This document shows positions 1 through 9,582 of a stretch of 64,000 bases of DNA, piece by piece. A program made the position numbers and the translations under genes. Origin of the DNA: Tragulus kanchil (Eukaryota > Chordata > Mammalia > Artiodactyla > Tragulidae); the NCBI GenBank assembly GCA_022376925.1, contig JAIOJX010000031.1, positions 134,186,854 through 134,250,853 on the forward strand, written 5' to 3'. Position 1 is the stretch's first letter; every line of letters begins with the position of its first letter. Under the pieces are notes generated by a model. The model was not told where the DNA came from, ran no database searches, and saw only the letters and a program-made list of their open reading frames with translations.

Positions 1-477
1 ACCTTTAGTACCTTCTCACGACTACAGACAATGTTCTGAGAGTGTGTAGAGATGGACACCTCCACCAGATGGAAGAAGTTAACTAGTTGATAAACAGACC
101 ATAGCCACGACAGCAGCTGCCCCAGTTCTGAGAACTGACCTCCAGGAAATGGGAACAAACTGACCTTGGAACTGAAGATTAACTGTACCTAAAACAATCA
201 AGAGGATGCTGGTCAGACCACCGAGGACCAATTTCACGATGACTCTCAGGGCTGACTGTGCTGCTTCTTCATGGAGCCCTTCCCTCTGTGTATAACAGCT
301 CTTGCCCCTTGTTTGTTGGATGGGAGGGGAGTCGAGCTCTGAGGAGTGTAACCTCCCCCCACCTACGCCCTTCACTGACATCATTCAAAACAAAGCAAAT
401 GCTCCTTGCCAACAGCCTGGTCTCTCTAATGGCTTTTGAGCACCCTGCAGCCAGTCTCTGCTTTCAGTTACAACACA
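1..477 (+). mobile_element. ERV LTR (class I-like), 5' end outside the window
   Basis: This stretch resembles the LTR at 32774-33293 along most of its length: a 'GGAAGAAGTTAACTA'-like block, then 'GAACTGAAGATTAACTG', a TATA-like 'GTATAACAGC', and a CT-rich end. The poly(A) signal of the other copy (AATAAAGCAAA) reads AACAAAGCAAA here, so this LTR is degraded. No internal retroviral sequence follows it, so it is probably a solo LTR. Confidence 0.6.
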
Positions 478-519
478 GCTGACCTGAATACTTAAAGATG
501 GTTAAAATGGTAAATGTTC

Positions 520-1096
520 TGTTATGTGTAAACTACCACAGTAATAAAAAATAAAAAATCCAAAAAAAAAAAAAAAATCTTGGAGAATCCAGCAAGGGTA
601 ACCACAGAAGTGTTAAGGGTGGAGAGGAACTTTGCACAAGTTTCCGGTCCTCCCACCCCCACCCAACAGAAGTACTGTTTGTAATGCTCAGAACGCCCTG
701 CTTCCTTCCGCGTTTGGAGATGCCTCCGCTCCAGGCCCACACAGCCTAAACTCAACCTCCGTGACTGTTCCAGTGCTCCAGGTTCTGCTCCAAGGATCCA
801 GTAAGTCTTGGGTCCTCCTCTTCTCTAGGAGTGCGGATGCTGAGTTCAGATCCTCCTAAAGAGACCTCTGCCATCCCTGAGTGTCGTGGGGTCTGCCTGG
901 GTCCAGCCTGAGGATGGAGAGACCCATTTGCTAGATGAAAGCAGTAAGAACTGGAACTGTTGTGTTTGTGTGGGAAGAGGTGGAGGTGGATGGGATTGGA
1001 TCAGTGTCCAGAGGCTCCTAGATTGGTTTTAGACTGGTGTTCACACAACAGTAAGATGCCTCTTATGTGGGGTTTATGATATGGCACCACTGATTT
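520..1096 (+). promoter_or_regulatory. Paralogous 5' block, copy 1 (relic promoter and first exon of a CAT3-like gene)
   Basis: About 500 bases align with 9140-9500, just upstream of the transporter gene, and with 55110-55720. Shared landmarks are 'TTTGGAGATG', 'CTCCAGG(C/T)TCTGCTCCAA', 'GGAGACTGGG..CTGAGTTCAGAT' and 'CTAAAGAGACCTC'. A good splice donor (A|GTAAGT) sits at 801, matching a donor at 55239. No coding exon homologous to the transporter follows before 3800, where other repeats take over. I infer a promoter/first-exon fragment left by an old segmental duplication. The block starts right after an L1 tail (about 490-570). Confidence 0.6.
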
Positions 1097-1303
1097 CCCT
1101 CGTGGCTCAGATGATAAAGAATCTGCCTGTATGCCAATGTGGGTTCAATCCCTGGGCCGAGAAGAGCCCCTGGAGAAGGAAATAGCTACCCACTCCAGTA
1201 TTCTTGCCTGGAGAATCCCGTGGACAGAGGAGCCTGGCGAGCTACAGTTCATATAGTCACAAAGAATTCGACACGACTGAGTGACGAACTCTTTCAATTT
1301 CAT
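1097..1303 (+). mobile_element. Bov-tA SINE
   Basis: The element has the usual order: 'TTCCCTCGTGGCTCAG', a B-box-like 'GGTTCAATCCC', then 'CACTCCAGTATTCTTGCCTGG' trimmed to the family's core, and a 3' part ending near 'CGACACGACTGAGTGACG'. It is flanked by a perfect 9-bp target duplication, CACTGATTT (1088-1096 and 1304-1312). The paralogous block at 55700 lacks it, so it arrived after the duplication. Confidence 0.9.
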
Positions 1304-1474
1304 CACTGATTTCAGTCTCCTGTCTACCGTCTGGCCTCTGTATCTGCTGGTGCCTCCTCCAGGACTTGAGCATTCCGCTGGGGTGTTTTGTATTAAATCA
1401 CCTTGGAGCTTTGTACACCCAGCAGCTCTGTGAAGATGGTTCTAGTGTTTATCATTGGCATCAATTTTTTTAAA

Positions 1475-2100
1475 TTGTGGTAAAATATACATTTGCCATC
1501 TTTACCATTTTAAAATGAACAGTTCGGGTGAATTTACACAGCTGCCCAACCAATTTGCAGAACTTTTTTCAAAACTGAAACTGTGTCCCCATTAAACAAT
1601 AATGCCCCAATTTTCCCCTCACTCAGTTCCTAGCAAACCACCCTTCTACTTTCTGTCTCTGTAAATCTGACTACATTAGGTACTTCACAGAAGAGTAATC
1701 ATACAGTATTTGTCTTTTGGTGACTGTCTTACCTTCCTTAGAATACTGTCCTCAAGTTTATTGTCCACAAGAATATTAGCCATGTTGTAGCATGCAGCAG
1801 ACTTTCCTTTTTACGGCTAAATAATATTCCATGTAGACCACATGGTGTTCATCCACTTTTCATGGATGGCCATTTGGGTTGCTGTCATCTTTCAGCTTTG
1901 TGAAGACTGCTGCTATGAACATGGGTGCCCAAACATCTCCTGTGACCTGACTTTCAGATCTTCTAGGTTTACACTCAAGAGTGGAATTTCTAAATCATAA
2001 TGGTCATTTCCTGTTGTTTTTTGGAGGAACCACCATTACTTTATCCACAGAAGCTACACCATTTTACATTCCTACCGACAGTGCACAAGGATTCATCAGT
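1475..2100 (-). mobile_element. Old L1 (L1M-type) 3' end
   Basis: The sequence follows the reverse complement of a mammalian L1M 3' region: 'ACCATTTTAAAATG', 'CCCATTAAACAATAA', 'CTACTTTCTGTCTCTGTAAATCTGACTAC', then 'CATGTTGTAGCATG' and 'AATAATATTCCATG'. The same insertion is present in the paralogous block at 57300-57630 and 59740-59960. It therefore predates the segmental duplication. Confidence 0.7.
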
Positions 2101-2439
2101 AGGGTTTGAACAAGAAGGAAACACAGGTCCAGGGAAGTTTATGACTTGACAAAGGCAGAGAGGTGTTCATGAAGCCAAGCTCTTAATCACAGTTTCTTGA
2201 TCTTTGAATGCTTAGTCTTAAACCTAATGCTAAACTGGGACTTTAGAGGAACATGGACCAAAGCCCCCTGACCATAATTTGGGTTAAGTGGGTCAGCCTA
2301 GCCTGGCAGAGCAGTGTCATAAGGAGATACACTATGTACCAAAGAATAGAAAACAGAATCCTGTCATTTCTATTTCAGAATGGTTAGACCTCTCTCCCTC
2401 TAGGCACTTGGAATGTTTTTTGTTTTTTTCAAAATTCAA

Positions 2440-3320
2440 TAATACTTTGTTTTTAAAAAGTTTTCTTACATTTTAATTGGAAGATAATTGGTTTACATAG
2501 TTGTATCGGTTTCTGCCATACAATAAAGCATGGCATAATTATAAATATGAATCAGTCATAATTATAAACACACTTCCTCCCTGTTGAGTCTCCCTCCCTC
2601 TCCCTCATCCCCCTCTAGATCCTCACAGAGTGCCCAGTTGGAATCCCTGTGCTGCACGGCCTCTCCCCCAGCTATATTTACACCAATAAAGTGTAAAAGT
2701 CACTACTCTTCTCTCAGTTCACCCCACCTTCTCCTCCCACTGCTGTGTCCACAAGTCCATTCTCTAGGTCTGTGTCTCCATTCCTTCTTTGGAAATAGGT
2801 CCATCTATACCATTTTTCTAGATTATATATATATATATATATATATGTTAATAGACAATATTTTTTTCCTCTTTCTGAATTGCTTCACTCTGTGTAACAA
2901 GTTCTAGGTTCATCCACCTCACTACAACTGACTCAATTTTGTTCCATTTTATGATTGAATAATATTTCATTATGTATATTATCACATCTTCTTTACCCAT
3001 TCATCTGTCGATGAACATCTAGCTTGCTTCTGTGTCCTGGCTATTGTAAATAGTGCTGTAATGAACCCTGAGGTACAAGTGTCTTTTTGAATTATGGTTT
3101 TCTCAGGGCGTATGCCTGGTAGTGGGATTGGTGGGTCATATGGTAGCTTTCTTCCTAGTTTGTTGAGGAATCTCCATACTGTTCTCCATATGGTTGTGCC
3201 AATTTACATTTCCACTAACAGAGCAGTACAGTTCCCTTGTCCCACATCCTCTCCAGCGTTAGTTGTTTGTAGATTTTCTGATGGTGGCCATTCTGCCTGG
3301 TGGGAGATGATAGCTCATTG
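2440..3320 (-). mobile_element. L1 3' fragment (ruminant L1), minus strand
   Basis: Typical reverse-strand L1 text: 'GGTTTCTGCCATACAA', 'GTGTCCACAAGTCCATTCTCTAGGTCTGTGTCTCC' (quoted only as a landmark region at 2746-2780), 'GCTATTGTAAATAGTGCTG' and 'GGGCGTATGCCTGGTAGTGGG'. It holds the end of ORF2 and the 3' UTR, with a small (TA)n run at 2826-2847. It is truncated at its 5' end near 3320. The reading frames are broken. Confidence 0.8.
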
Positions 3321-3324
3321 ACAT

Positions 3325-3537
3325 CAGAGGGGAAGGAGAGGGTTGAACAAATTGGGGGATGAGGATTGATGCATATGCACTACCACATGCAAAATAGACA
3401 GTTAGTGGGAACCTGCGGTACAGCACTGGAAGTTCAGCTCAGTTCTCTGTGATGACCTAGAGGGTTTGGACAGGGGATGGGGTGGGAGGGAGGTCCAAGA
3501 AAGAGGGTATATGTGTACACACGTCGCTGATTCACTG
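3325..3537 (+). mobile_element. L1 3' UTR fragment, plus strand
   Basis: The run 'CACTACCACATGCAAAATAG', 'GCTCAGTTCTCTGTGATGACC' and 'GGGTGGGAGGGAGG' is the forward 3' UTR of ruminant L1, directly abutting the minus-strand fragment on its left. It lacks the terminal poly(A), which is cut off by a SINE head at 3538. Confidence 0.7.
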
Positions 3538-3600
3538 GACTTCCCTGGTGGCTCAGCAGTAAAGAATCCACCTGCCCGTGCAGGAGACAGGGATTCGAAG
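3538..3600 (+). mobile_element. Truncated tRNA-derived SINE head
   Basis: 'GACTTCCCTGGTGGCTCAG' followed by 'AAAGAATCCACCTGCCCGTG' and 'GGATTCGAA' is the tRNA-like head of a Bov-tA element. The rest is missing. The following 3601-3844 is unique sequence in which I recognise nothing. Confidence 0.6.
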
Positions 3601-3844
3601 AATCTTTGATGATACCTTGGTTGGGAATTTTTTCATCTTCTTCTCACATCATATGCTTTTCTCTCAACTCCCCTCTGATTTAGTTTCTGTTCTGTCAGGG
3701 CTAGCCTGGCATAGAGATTTGGATCGTTTTCAAATGCAGTTAAGACAGGAAATCTACTGGTCTGAAGCACAGTAACGAATTCAGGTCAAAAACAGGATGC
3801 ACGGGGGGAGGGGGAAGAGGCAAGAGAGAGTGAGGCAGGTGGAG

Positions 3845-6014
3845 ATGAAGAAGTGGTTCCATCAGAGACAGAAAAGAGGCAGGAGAAGCAACGATGGAAG
3901 GACCTAACACTAAAGACTGGTACGTGAGCAGGGAGAGGGATGCGGAGAAATTATCAACTATGAATCGCAGGTCACAGTGAACTCAACATCAATTTAAAAT
4001 ATTCACATATATATATACAAAGCATCCACTCAACAATGTTTATAGAATTGAGCAATAGCTTCAGATACGTCAGGCAGTACATGAAAAAGAGAAGGCACTA
4101 ATATTAGCAATATAGAGGTCAGAGGGCTGGGAAATGAGGGGTGGACCGATGGTCATGACACTCATTTTGAGACACAGCATAGCTGTTGAAAGAAAAAAGA
4201 AAAGGAACATGACTCTATCTCTGACAGTTACCCAAGTCACTGTGAGATGAATGAAACACATGGTAAATTATACTGAAAAGATGAGAGGGTGAGGGGACAG
4301 CAGCAGAGGATGTGAGTGACTCTCTCCTGAGTCACAATGGGAAGAGGGTGCCTGGTAATTGGCAGTATAGTTCTGTGTTCTATGCAGTAGGACCTTGTTG
4401 TTTTTCTATTCTATATATAATAGTTCTCATAGGATAGTTACAGATTTCCAGTCCTTCCTTCCCCCTTTCCCTTGGCCATCACATATCTGATCTCTATATC
4501 TGTGAGTCTGTTTCTCTTTAGTGGATAGGTTCATTTGGGTTGTATTTTAGATTACACATATGAGTGACATCATGAGGTATTTGTCTCTTTCTGACTTACT
4601 TCACTAAGTATGATCATGTCTAGGTCCATCCACACTGCTGCAAGTGGCATTATTTCATTTTCTATGACTGAGGAGTATTCCATTGTACATATGTATGTAT
4701 GAAAATAAATATATATATTTACATTTCCTAAGGAAGGAGGCAGGTGGGGTCTAGGCTAGGTATTTACAACCAACCTCCTGTTTCTTGGACACAAAAATGA
4801 CAGGAACAGGCTAAATAGCTGGACTTTAGACACTCGAATAAAAAAATCATGACATGAATGGAGAGGTGCTATTACCTTGTGTGAGTAAAAGATCAAGAGG
4901 TCACATATTTTTTGTCTTTGGAAGTGCACTTTGTCTTATGAAGAAGTGGTTCCATCAGAGACAGAAAAGAGGCAGGAGAAGCAACGATGGAAGGACCTAA
5001 CACTAAAGACTGGTACGTGAGCAGGGAGAGGGATGCGGAGAAATTATCAACTATGAATCGCAGGTCACAGTGAACTCAACATCAATTTAAAATATTCACA
5101 TATATATATACAAAGCATCCACTCAACAATGTTTATAGAATTGAGCAATAGCTTCAGATACGTCAGGCAGTACATGAAAAAGAGAAGGCACTAATATTAG
5201 CAATATAGAGGTCAGAGGGCTGGGAAATGAGGGGTGGACCGATGGTCATGACACTCATTTTGAGACACAGCATAGCTGTTGAAAGAAAAAAGAAAAGGAA
5301 CATGACTCTATCTCTGACAGTTACCCAAGTCACTGTGAGATGAATGAAACACATGGTAAATTATACTGAAAAGATGAGAGGGTGAGGGGACAGCAGCAGA
5401 GGATGTGAGTGACTCTCTCCTGAGTCACAATGGGAAGAGGGTGCCTGGTAATTGGCAGTATAGTTCTGTGTTCTATGCAGTAGGACCTTGTTGGTTTTCT
5501 ATTCTATATATAATAGTTCTCATAGGATAGTTACAGATTTCCAGTCCTTCCTTCCCCCTTTCCCTTGGCCATCACATATCTGATCTCTATATCTGTGAGT
5601 CTGTTTCTCTTTAGTGGATAGGTTCATTTGGGTTGTATTTTAGATTACACATATGAGTGACATCATGAGGTATTTGTCTCTTTCTGACTTACTTCACTAA
5701 GTATGATCATGTCTAGGTCCATCCACACTGCTGCAAGTGGCATTATTTCATTTTCTATGACTGAGGAGTATTCCATTGTACATATGTATGTATGAAAATA
5801 AATATATATATTTACATTTCCTAAGGAAGGAGGCAGGTGGGGTCTAGGCTAGGTATTTACAACCAACCTCCTGTTTCTTGGACACAAAAATGACAGGAAC
5901 AGGCTAAATAGCTGGACTTTAGACACTCGAATAAAAAAATCATGACATGAATGGAGAGGTGCTATTACCTTGTGTGAGTAAAAGATCAAGAGGTCACATA
6001 TTTTTTGTCTTTGG
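3845..6014. repeat. Tandem duplication D1 (unit about 1.08 kb)
   Basis: Copy A is 3845-4921 and copy B is 4938-6014, offset 1093 and nearly identical. A 16-base filler (AAGTGCACTTTGTCTT) with no counterpart at the right end separates them. The unit contains unique DNA plus a minus-strand L1 3' fragment (4375-4735 and 5468-5828). It is the first of 18 such duplications and is probably an assembly artefact. Confidence 0.95.
4375..4735 (-). mobile_element. L1 3' fragment, minus strand (second copy 5468-5828)
   Basis: 'TCTATATCTGTGAGTCTGTT', 'TTACTTCACTAAGTATGATC' and 'GAGGAGTATTCCATTGTACA' are reverse-strand L1 ORF2/3'-UTR text. It appears twice because it lies within duplication D1. Confidence 0.75.
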
Positions 6015-6660
6015 GGCAAAGGAGAGACTGCACATGTGCAGAAAGGCTCCTTGAGGGTCAAAAAGGAGGGAGCACCATCCCACAACAGGTGCTGCCAAGG
6101 CTCCCACAGGCCTCTGTTTTGGATCTAGGGAAAAAGCTGAACATGGTTTTTGGGGAGGGTTTTAGGGCAGGTCATCTGTGGAAAAAGAAACCAGGTAATT
6201 GGCCAAAGATAAACAAAGACCAGAAAAAACACCCTGCATAAATGATCTATCAGCCTCTTTGTGGGCTCCTCCTCTTTTGGGAGGATGCCCAGAGTCTTCC
6301 TCTTGGGTGTGAACTCTGCCTCGCTTTTGTCTCAACTCAAGAAGCTGTTCCTCTGCATGCTCCCCAACTACAGTGCTGTGTCTCCAGTAATACACTTCTA
6401 CCATAGTTTCACAGCTTTTGCTTCCTGGAGAATTGCATTTTTCAGTTGGGGCAAGAGCCAGGGGAACCTTGTTCCTAGCCTCTAGCCCCTGGTGGATGAG
6501 CAGCTAGGATTCCTGGTTTTCACCCAGGCCACCGAAGCCCAATTCCTGAGCAGAGAACTAAGCCACCACTCGAGGCTGTTTCTCTCGGAGACCATCTGGG
6601 GCTGACACAGGGGATTTCAAGGTAAACTGCAGGTCTCCCTGTAGCTGCTGGCTGGAGACT
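6015..6660 (+). mobile_element. Possible ERV LTR remnant
   Basis: The stretch has LTR-like composition and order: a G+A-rich start, then 'CAGCCTCTTTGTGGGCTCC', a CT-rich tract, 'CCAGTAATACACTTCTACC' where a poly(A) signal would be, and a GC-richer tail. I could not find TG...CA ends or a target duplication, so the call is tentative. It does not occur upstream of the copy-3 block. Confidence 0.3.
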
Positions 6661-6720
6661 CCTGACTTTCTCTCTCCCAGGAGAAATTCCTTACTTCACT
6701 CTCCTTTCTGCTCTCTTTCC

Positions 6721-8860
6721 AAGACCTGCAGAGTTAAATCTAGGCCCACTTAGTGAAGAAGCCGTAGTTATGTTTTTCTCTCTCCTCTCTCCCCACTTCT
6801 CTGATTCTGCCTAAAGTACAACCCCCAGCATGACACCCACCCAAGAAGTGCTTCCTCATCAACCTTGGGAGAAACATGCTGGGAGTTATAGTTTGGCACC
6901 TACTGCCACCACCAGCAAATTGCTCCCTCCTATGTTGTTGTTGTTTAGCCCCTAAGACATGTCCAATTCTTGTGACTCCATGCACTGTAGCCCGCCAGGC
7001 TCCTCTGTCCATGGAATTCTCCAGGAAAGAAGACTGGAGTGAATTGCCATTTCCTTCTCCAGGGGCTCTTCCTGACCCAGGGATTCAAGCTGCATCTCCT
7101 GAATTGTGTATGATGAGAATTTAAGAGATTCAACTGGGTGAGCAACATAAATAGGCAGAGACCACAGTTATAAGTTCTTTAGACAGCAGGACCCTGGTGT
7201 CCAGGAAGGGAATCTTGTTTTCCAGAGAGTGTTAACATGGATGCTATGAGAAGAGAGTTGTCCATCCTAATCTTCAGAACAAACTTTCTTTATCTCAGTG
7301 GGTCAAGCAGGTGAGCTAAGAGGGCTAGACAGACTGTCTTAGTTCACACAAAGTTCAGGCTGCACTATGTATGAGCCAAAATGATGTCCTCATTCTTCAA
7401 TATGTGAATATTTTCTCCATCACAAGCAGATAAAAATCTTAGACCCGTATGATCACAGATTCTGAACCTATACCCTAAAGAGTCGAAAAAAGCACACCGT
7501 GGAAGACACATTTGCACACCCTTGTTCATAGAGACATTATTCACAATATCTAAAGCATGCAAGAAACCCAAGTGCCTTTTGACCAAGAAATGGATAAGCC
7601 AAGTGTGGTTGATGTTCATAATATTACAGAGTATTCTTCAGCATTAGAAGGAAGGGAATTCTAACACATGCTACAACATGGATGAATGTCATTGACATTA
7701 TAAGTAAAATCTGAGAACAAAAGAAAAATATTATATGAACCCACATAAATAAAGTGCCTAGGGTGGTCACTAAGAGTTGGAATCTAGGCCCATTTTTTTT
7801 AAGACCTGCAGAGTTAAATCTAGGCCCACTTAGTGAAGAAGCCGTAGTTATGTTTTCTCTCTCTCTCTCCCTTTCTCTGATTCTGCCTAAAGTACAACCC
7901 CCAGCATGACACCCACCCAAGAAGTGCTTCCTCATCAACCTTGGGAGAAACATGCTGGGAGTTATAGTTTGGCACCTACTGCCACCACCAGCAAATTGCT
8001 CCCTCCTATGTTGTTGTTGTTTAGCCCCTAAGACATGTCCAATTCTTGTGACTCCATGCACTGTAGCCCGCCAGGCTCCTCTGTCCATGGAATTCTCCAG
8101 GAAAGAAGACTGGAGTGAATTGCCATTTCCTTCTCCAGGGGCTCTTCCTGACCCAGGGATTCAAGCTGCATCTCCTGAATTGTGTATGATGAGAATTTAA
8201 GAGATTCAACTGGGTGAGCAACATAAATAGGCAGAGACCACAGTTATAAGTTCTTTAGACAGCAGGACCCTGGTGTCCAGGAAGGGAATCTTGTTTTCCA
8301 GAGAGTGTTAACATGGATGCTATGAGAAGAGAGTTGTCCATCCTAATCTTCAGAACAAACTTTCTTTATCTCAGTGGGTCAAGCAGGTGAGCTAAGAGGG
8401 CTAGACAGACTGTCTTAGTTCACACAAAGTTCAGGCTGCACTATGTATGAGCCAAAATGATGTCCTCATTCTTCAATATGTGAATATTTTCTCCATCACA
8501 AGCAGATAAAAATCTTAGACCCGTATGATCACAGATTCTGAACCTATACCCTAAAGAGTCGAAAAAAGCACACCGTGGAAGACACATTTGCACACCCTTG
8601 TTCATAGAGACATTATTCACAATATCTAAAGCATGCAAGAAACCCAAGTGCCTTTTGACCAAGAAATGGATAAGCCAAGTGTGGTTGATGTTCATAATAT
8701 TACAGAGTATTCTTCAGCATTAGAAGGAAGGGAATTCTAACACATGCTACAACATGGATGAATGTCATTGACATTATACGAAGTAAAATCTGAGAACAAA
8801 AGAAAAATATTATATGAACCCACATAAATAAAGTGCCTAGGGTGGTCACAAAGAGTTGGA
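6721..8860. repeat. Tandem duplication D2
   Basis: Copy A is 6721-7781 and copy B 7801-8860, offset 1076-1080. The 19-base filler 7782-7800 (ATCTAGGCCCA then eight T) repeats part of the unit's own start 'AAATCTAGGCCCACT'. The copies differ by a CT-repeat length change near 6775/7855 and a 3-4 base indel near 8779. Confidence 0.95.
6934..7115 (-). mobile_element. Bov-A2-type SINE, minus strand (second copy 8010-8190)
   Basis: Reverse-strand Bov-A text: 'TTGTTGTTGTTTAG', 'TGTAGCCCGCCAGGCTCCT', 'ATGGAATTCTCCAGG' and 'CCAGGGGCTCTTCCTGACC'. It lies in duplication D2 and so appears twice. The apparent small reading frames here are SINE translations, not genes. Confidence 0.85.
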
Positions 8861-9110
8861 TATGACTGAAGCAACTTAACACTAGCACTAGGGTGATCAG
8901 ACTCATAGAAAGAAAGTAGAATAGACTATTAGAGAAGAAAAGGAATTTTTGTTGAATGGGTACAGTTTCAGTTTTACAAGATGAAGAAAGTTGTAGAGTT
9001 TAGCCACACAGAATGCAAATACTCTTAACACAACTAAACTACATGCTTAAAAAAGGTCAAAATGAAAAAAACAAAAAAGATCAAAATGGTCAATTTTATG
9101 TGTATTTTAT
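8450..9110 (+). mobile_element. Old L1M 3' end, plus strand
   Basis: 'TTGTTCATAGAGACATTATTCACAAT' (landmark at 8598-8623), 'CACATGCTACAACATGGATGAATG' and 'GGGTACAGTTTCAGTTTTACAAGATGAAG' mark a plus-strand L1M 3' part. The same element occupies the matching place upstream of copy 3 (52640-54980, interrupted by later SINEs). It therefore marks the shared segmental duplication. The first half also occurs at 7374-7781 through D2. Confidence 0.7.
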
Positions 9111-9134
9111 CACACACACACACACACACACACA
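9111..9134. repeat. (CA)12 microsatellite
   Basis: A pure CA dinucleotide run in the A-rich tail of the L1M element just upstream of the CAT-like gene. Confidence 0.95.
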
Positions 9135-9139
9135 AAAGT

Positions 9140-9552
9140 TTCAGAATCACCCTCTGAGGGTAATCACAGAAGAGTCAAGGGCTGATGGCAACACTGCAGG
9201 TGTTTCCCACCCCAACAAAAGTTTGTCTTTTGTTTACGGGGACTCCCTGCTTTGGTTTTTGGAGATGTCTCAGCTCCAGTCCTGCACAGCTTAAACTTAA
9301 CCTCACTGACTGATCTCGCACTCCAGGCTCTGCTCCAAGAATCCAGACTTGGGTCTCTATCTTCTGTAGGAGACTGGGCACTGAGTTCAGATTTTCCTAA
9401 AGAGACCTCAGCAATTCCATTGTGCAGTGGGGTCCACGTCACTCCTGCCTGAGGGTAGAGAGACCCATTTTCCAGAAGAAATCAGAGCTGTTGTGCCTGT
9501 GTCAAGAGGTGAGGGTTCATACTCTTGATGGTTTTGCATCTTGTTTCCTCAG
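9140..9552 (+). promoter_or_regulatory. 5' flank and upstream noncoding exon of the CAT-like gene (block copy 2)
   Basis: This region is homologous to 560-1020 and 55110-55680 and lies directly before the coding start. It probably holds the promoter and noncoding first exon. The donor kept in the other two blocks (GTAAGT at 801 and 55239) reads GACTTG here at 9346, so that splice is lost. A consensus acceptor 'TTGTTTCCTCAG' ends at 9552. The next candidate donor (AG|GTGAGG at 9509) would leave an intron of only 44 bases, so the transcript start is uncertain. Confidence 0.55.
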
Positions 9553-9566
9553 CAGATCGTAGCTTT

Positions 9567-9581
9567 ATGAACTCCGTCTAG
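9567..9581 (+). other. Minimal upstream ORF (4 codons plus stop)
   Basis: ATG AAC TCC GTC TAG ends one base before the main start codon at 9583, in a different frame. If the mRNA includes this exon, ribosomes would meet this uORF first and terminate almost on the main ATG. Upstream ORFs regulate translation of CAT-1; a role here is inference. Confidence 0.5.
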
Positions 9582-9582
9582 G

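Noticed and set aside
2440..3537. Twin-priming inversion of a single L1
   Set aside because: The minus and plus fragments both contain 3' UTR sequence that overlaps in the element, so they cannot be two halves of one inverted copy; two separate fragments fit better.
6740..8224. Small proteins such as MDRGAWRATVHGVTR... on the minus strand
   Set aside because: These are translations of Bov-A2 SINEs and recur wherever that SINE occurs.
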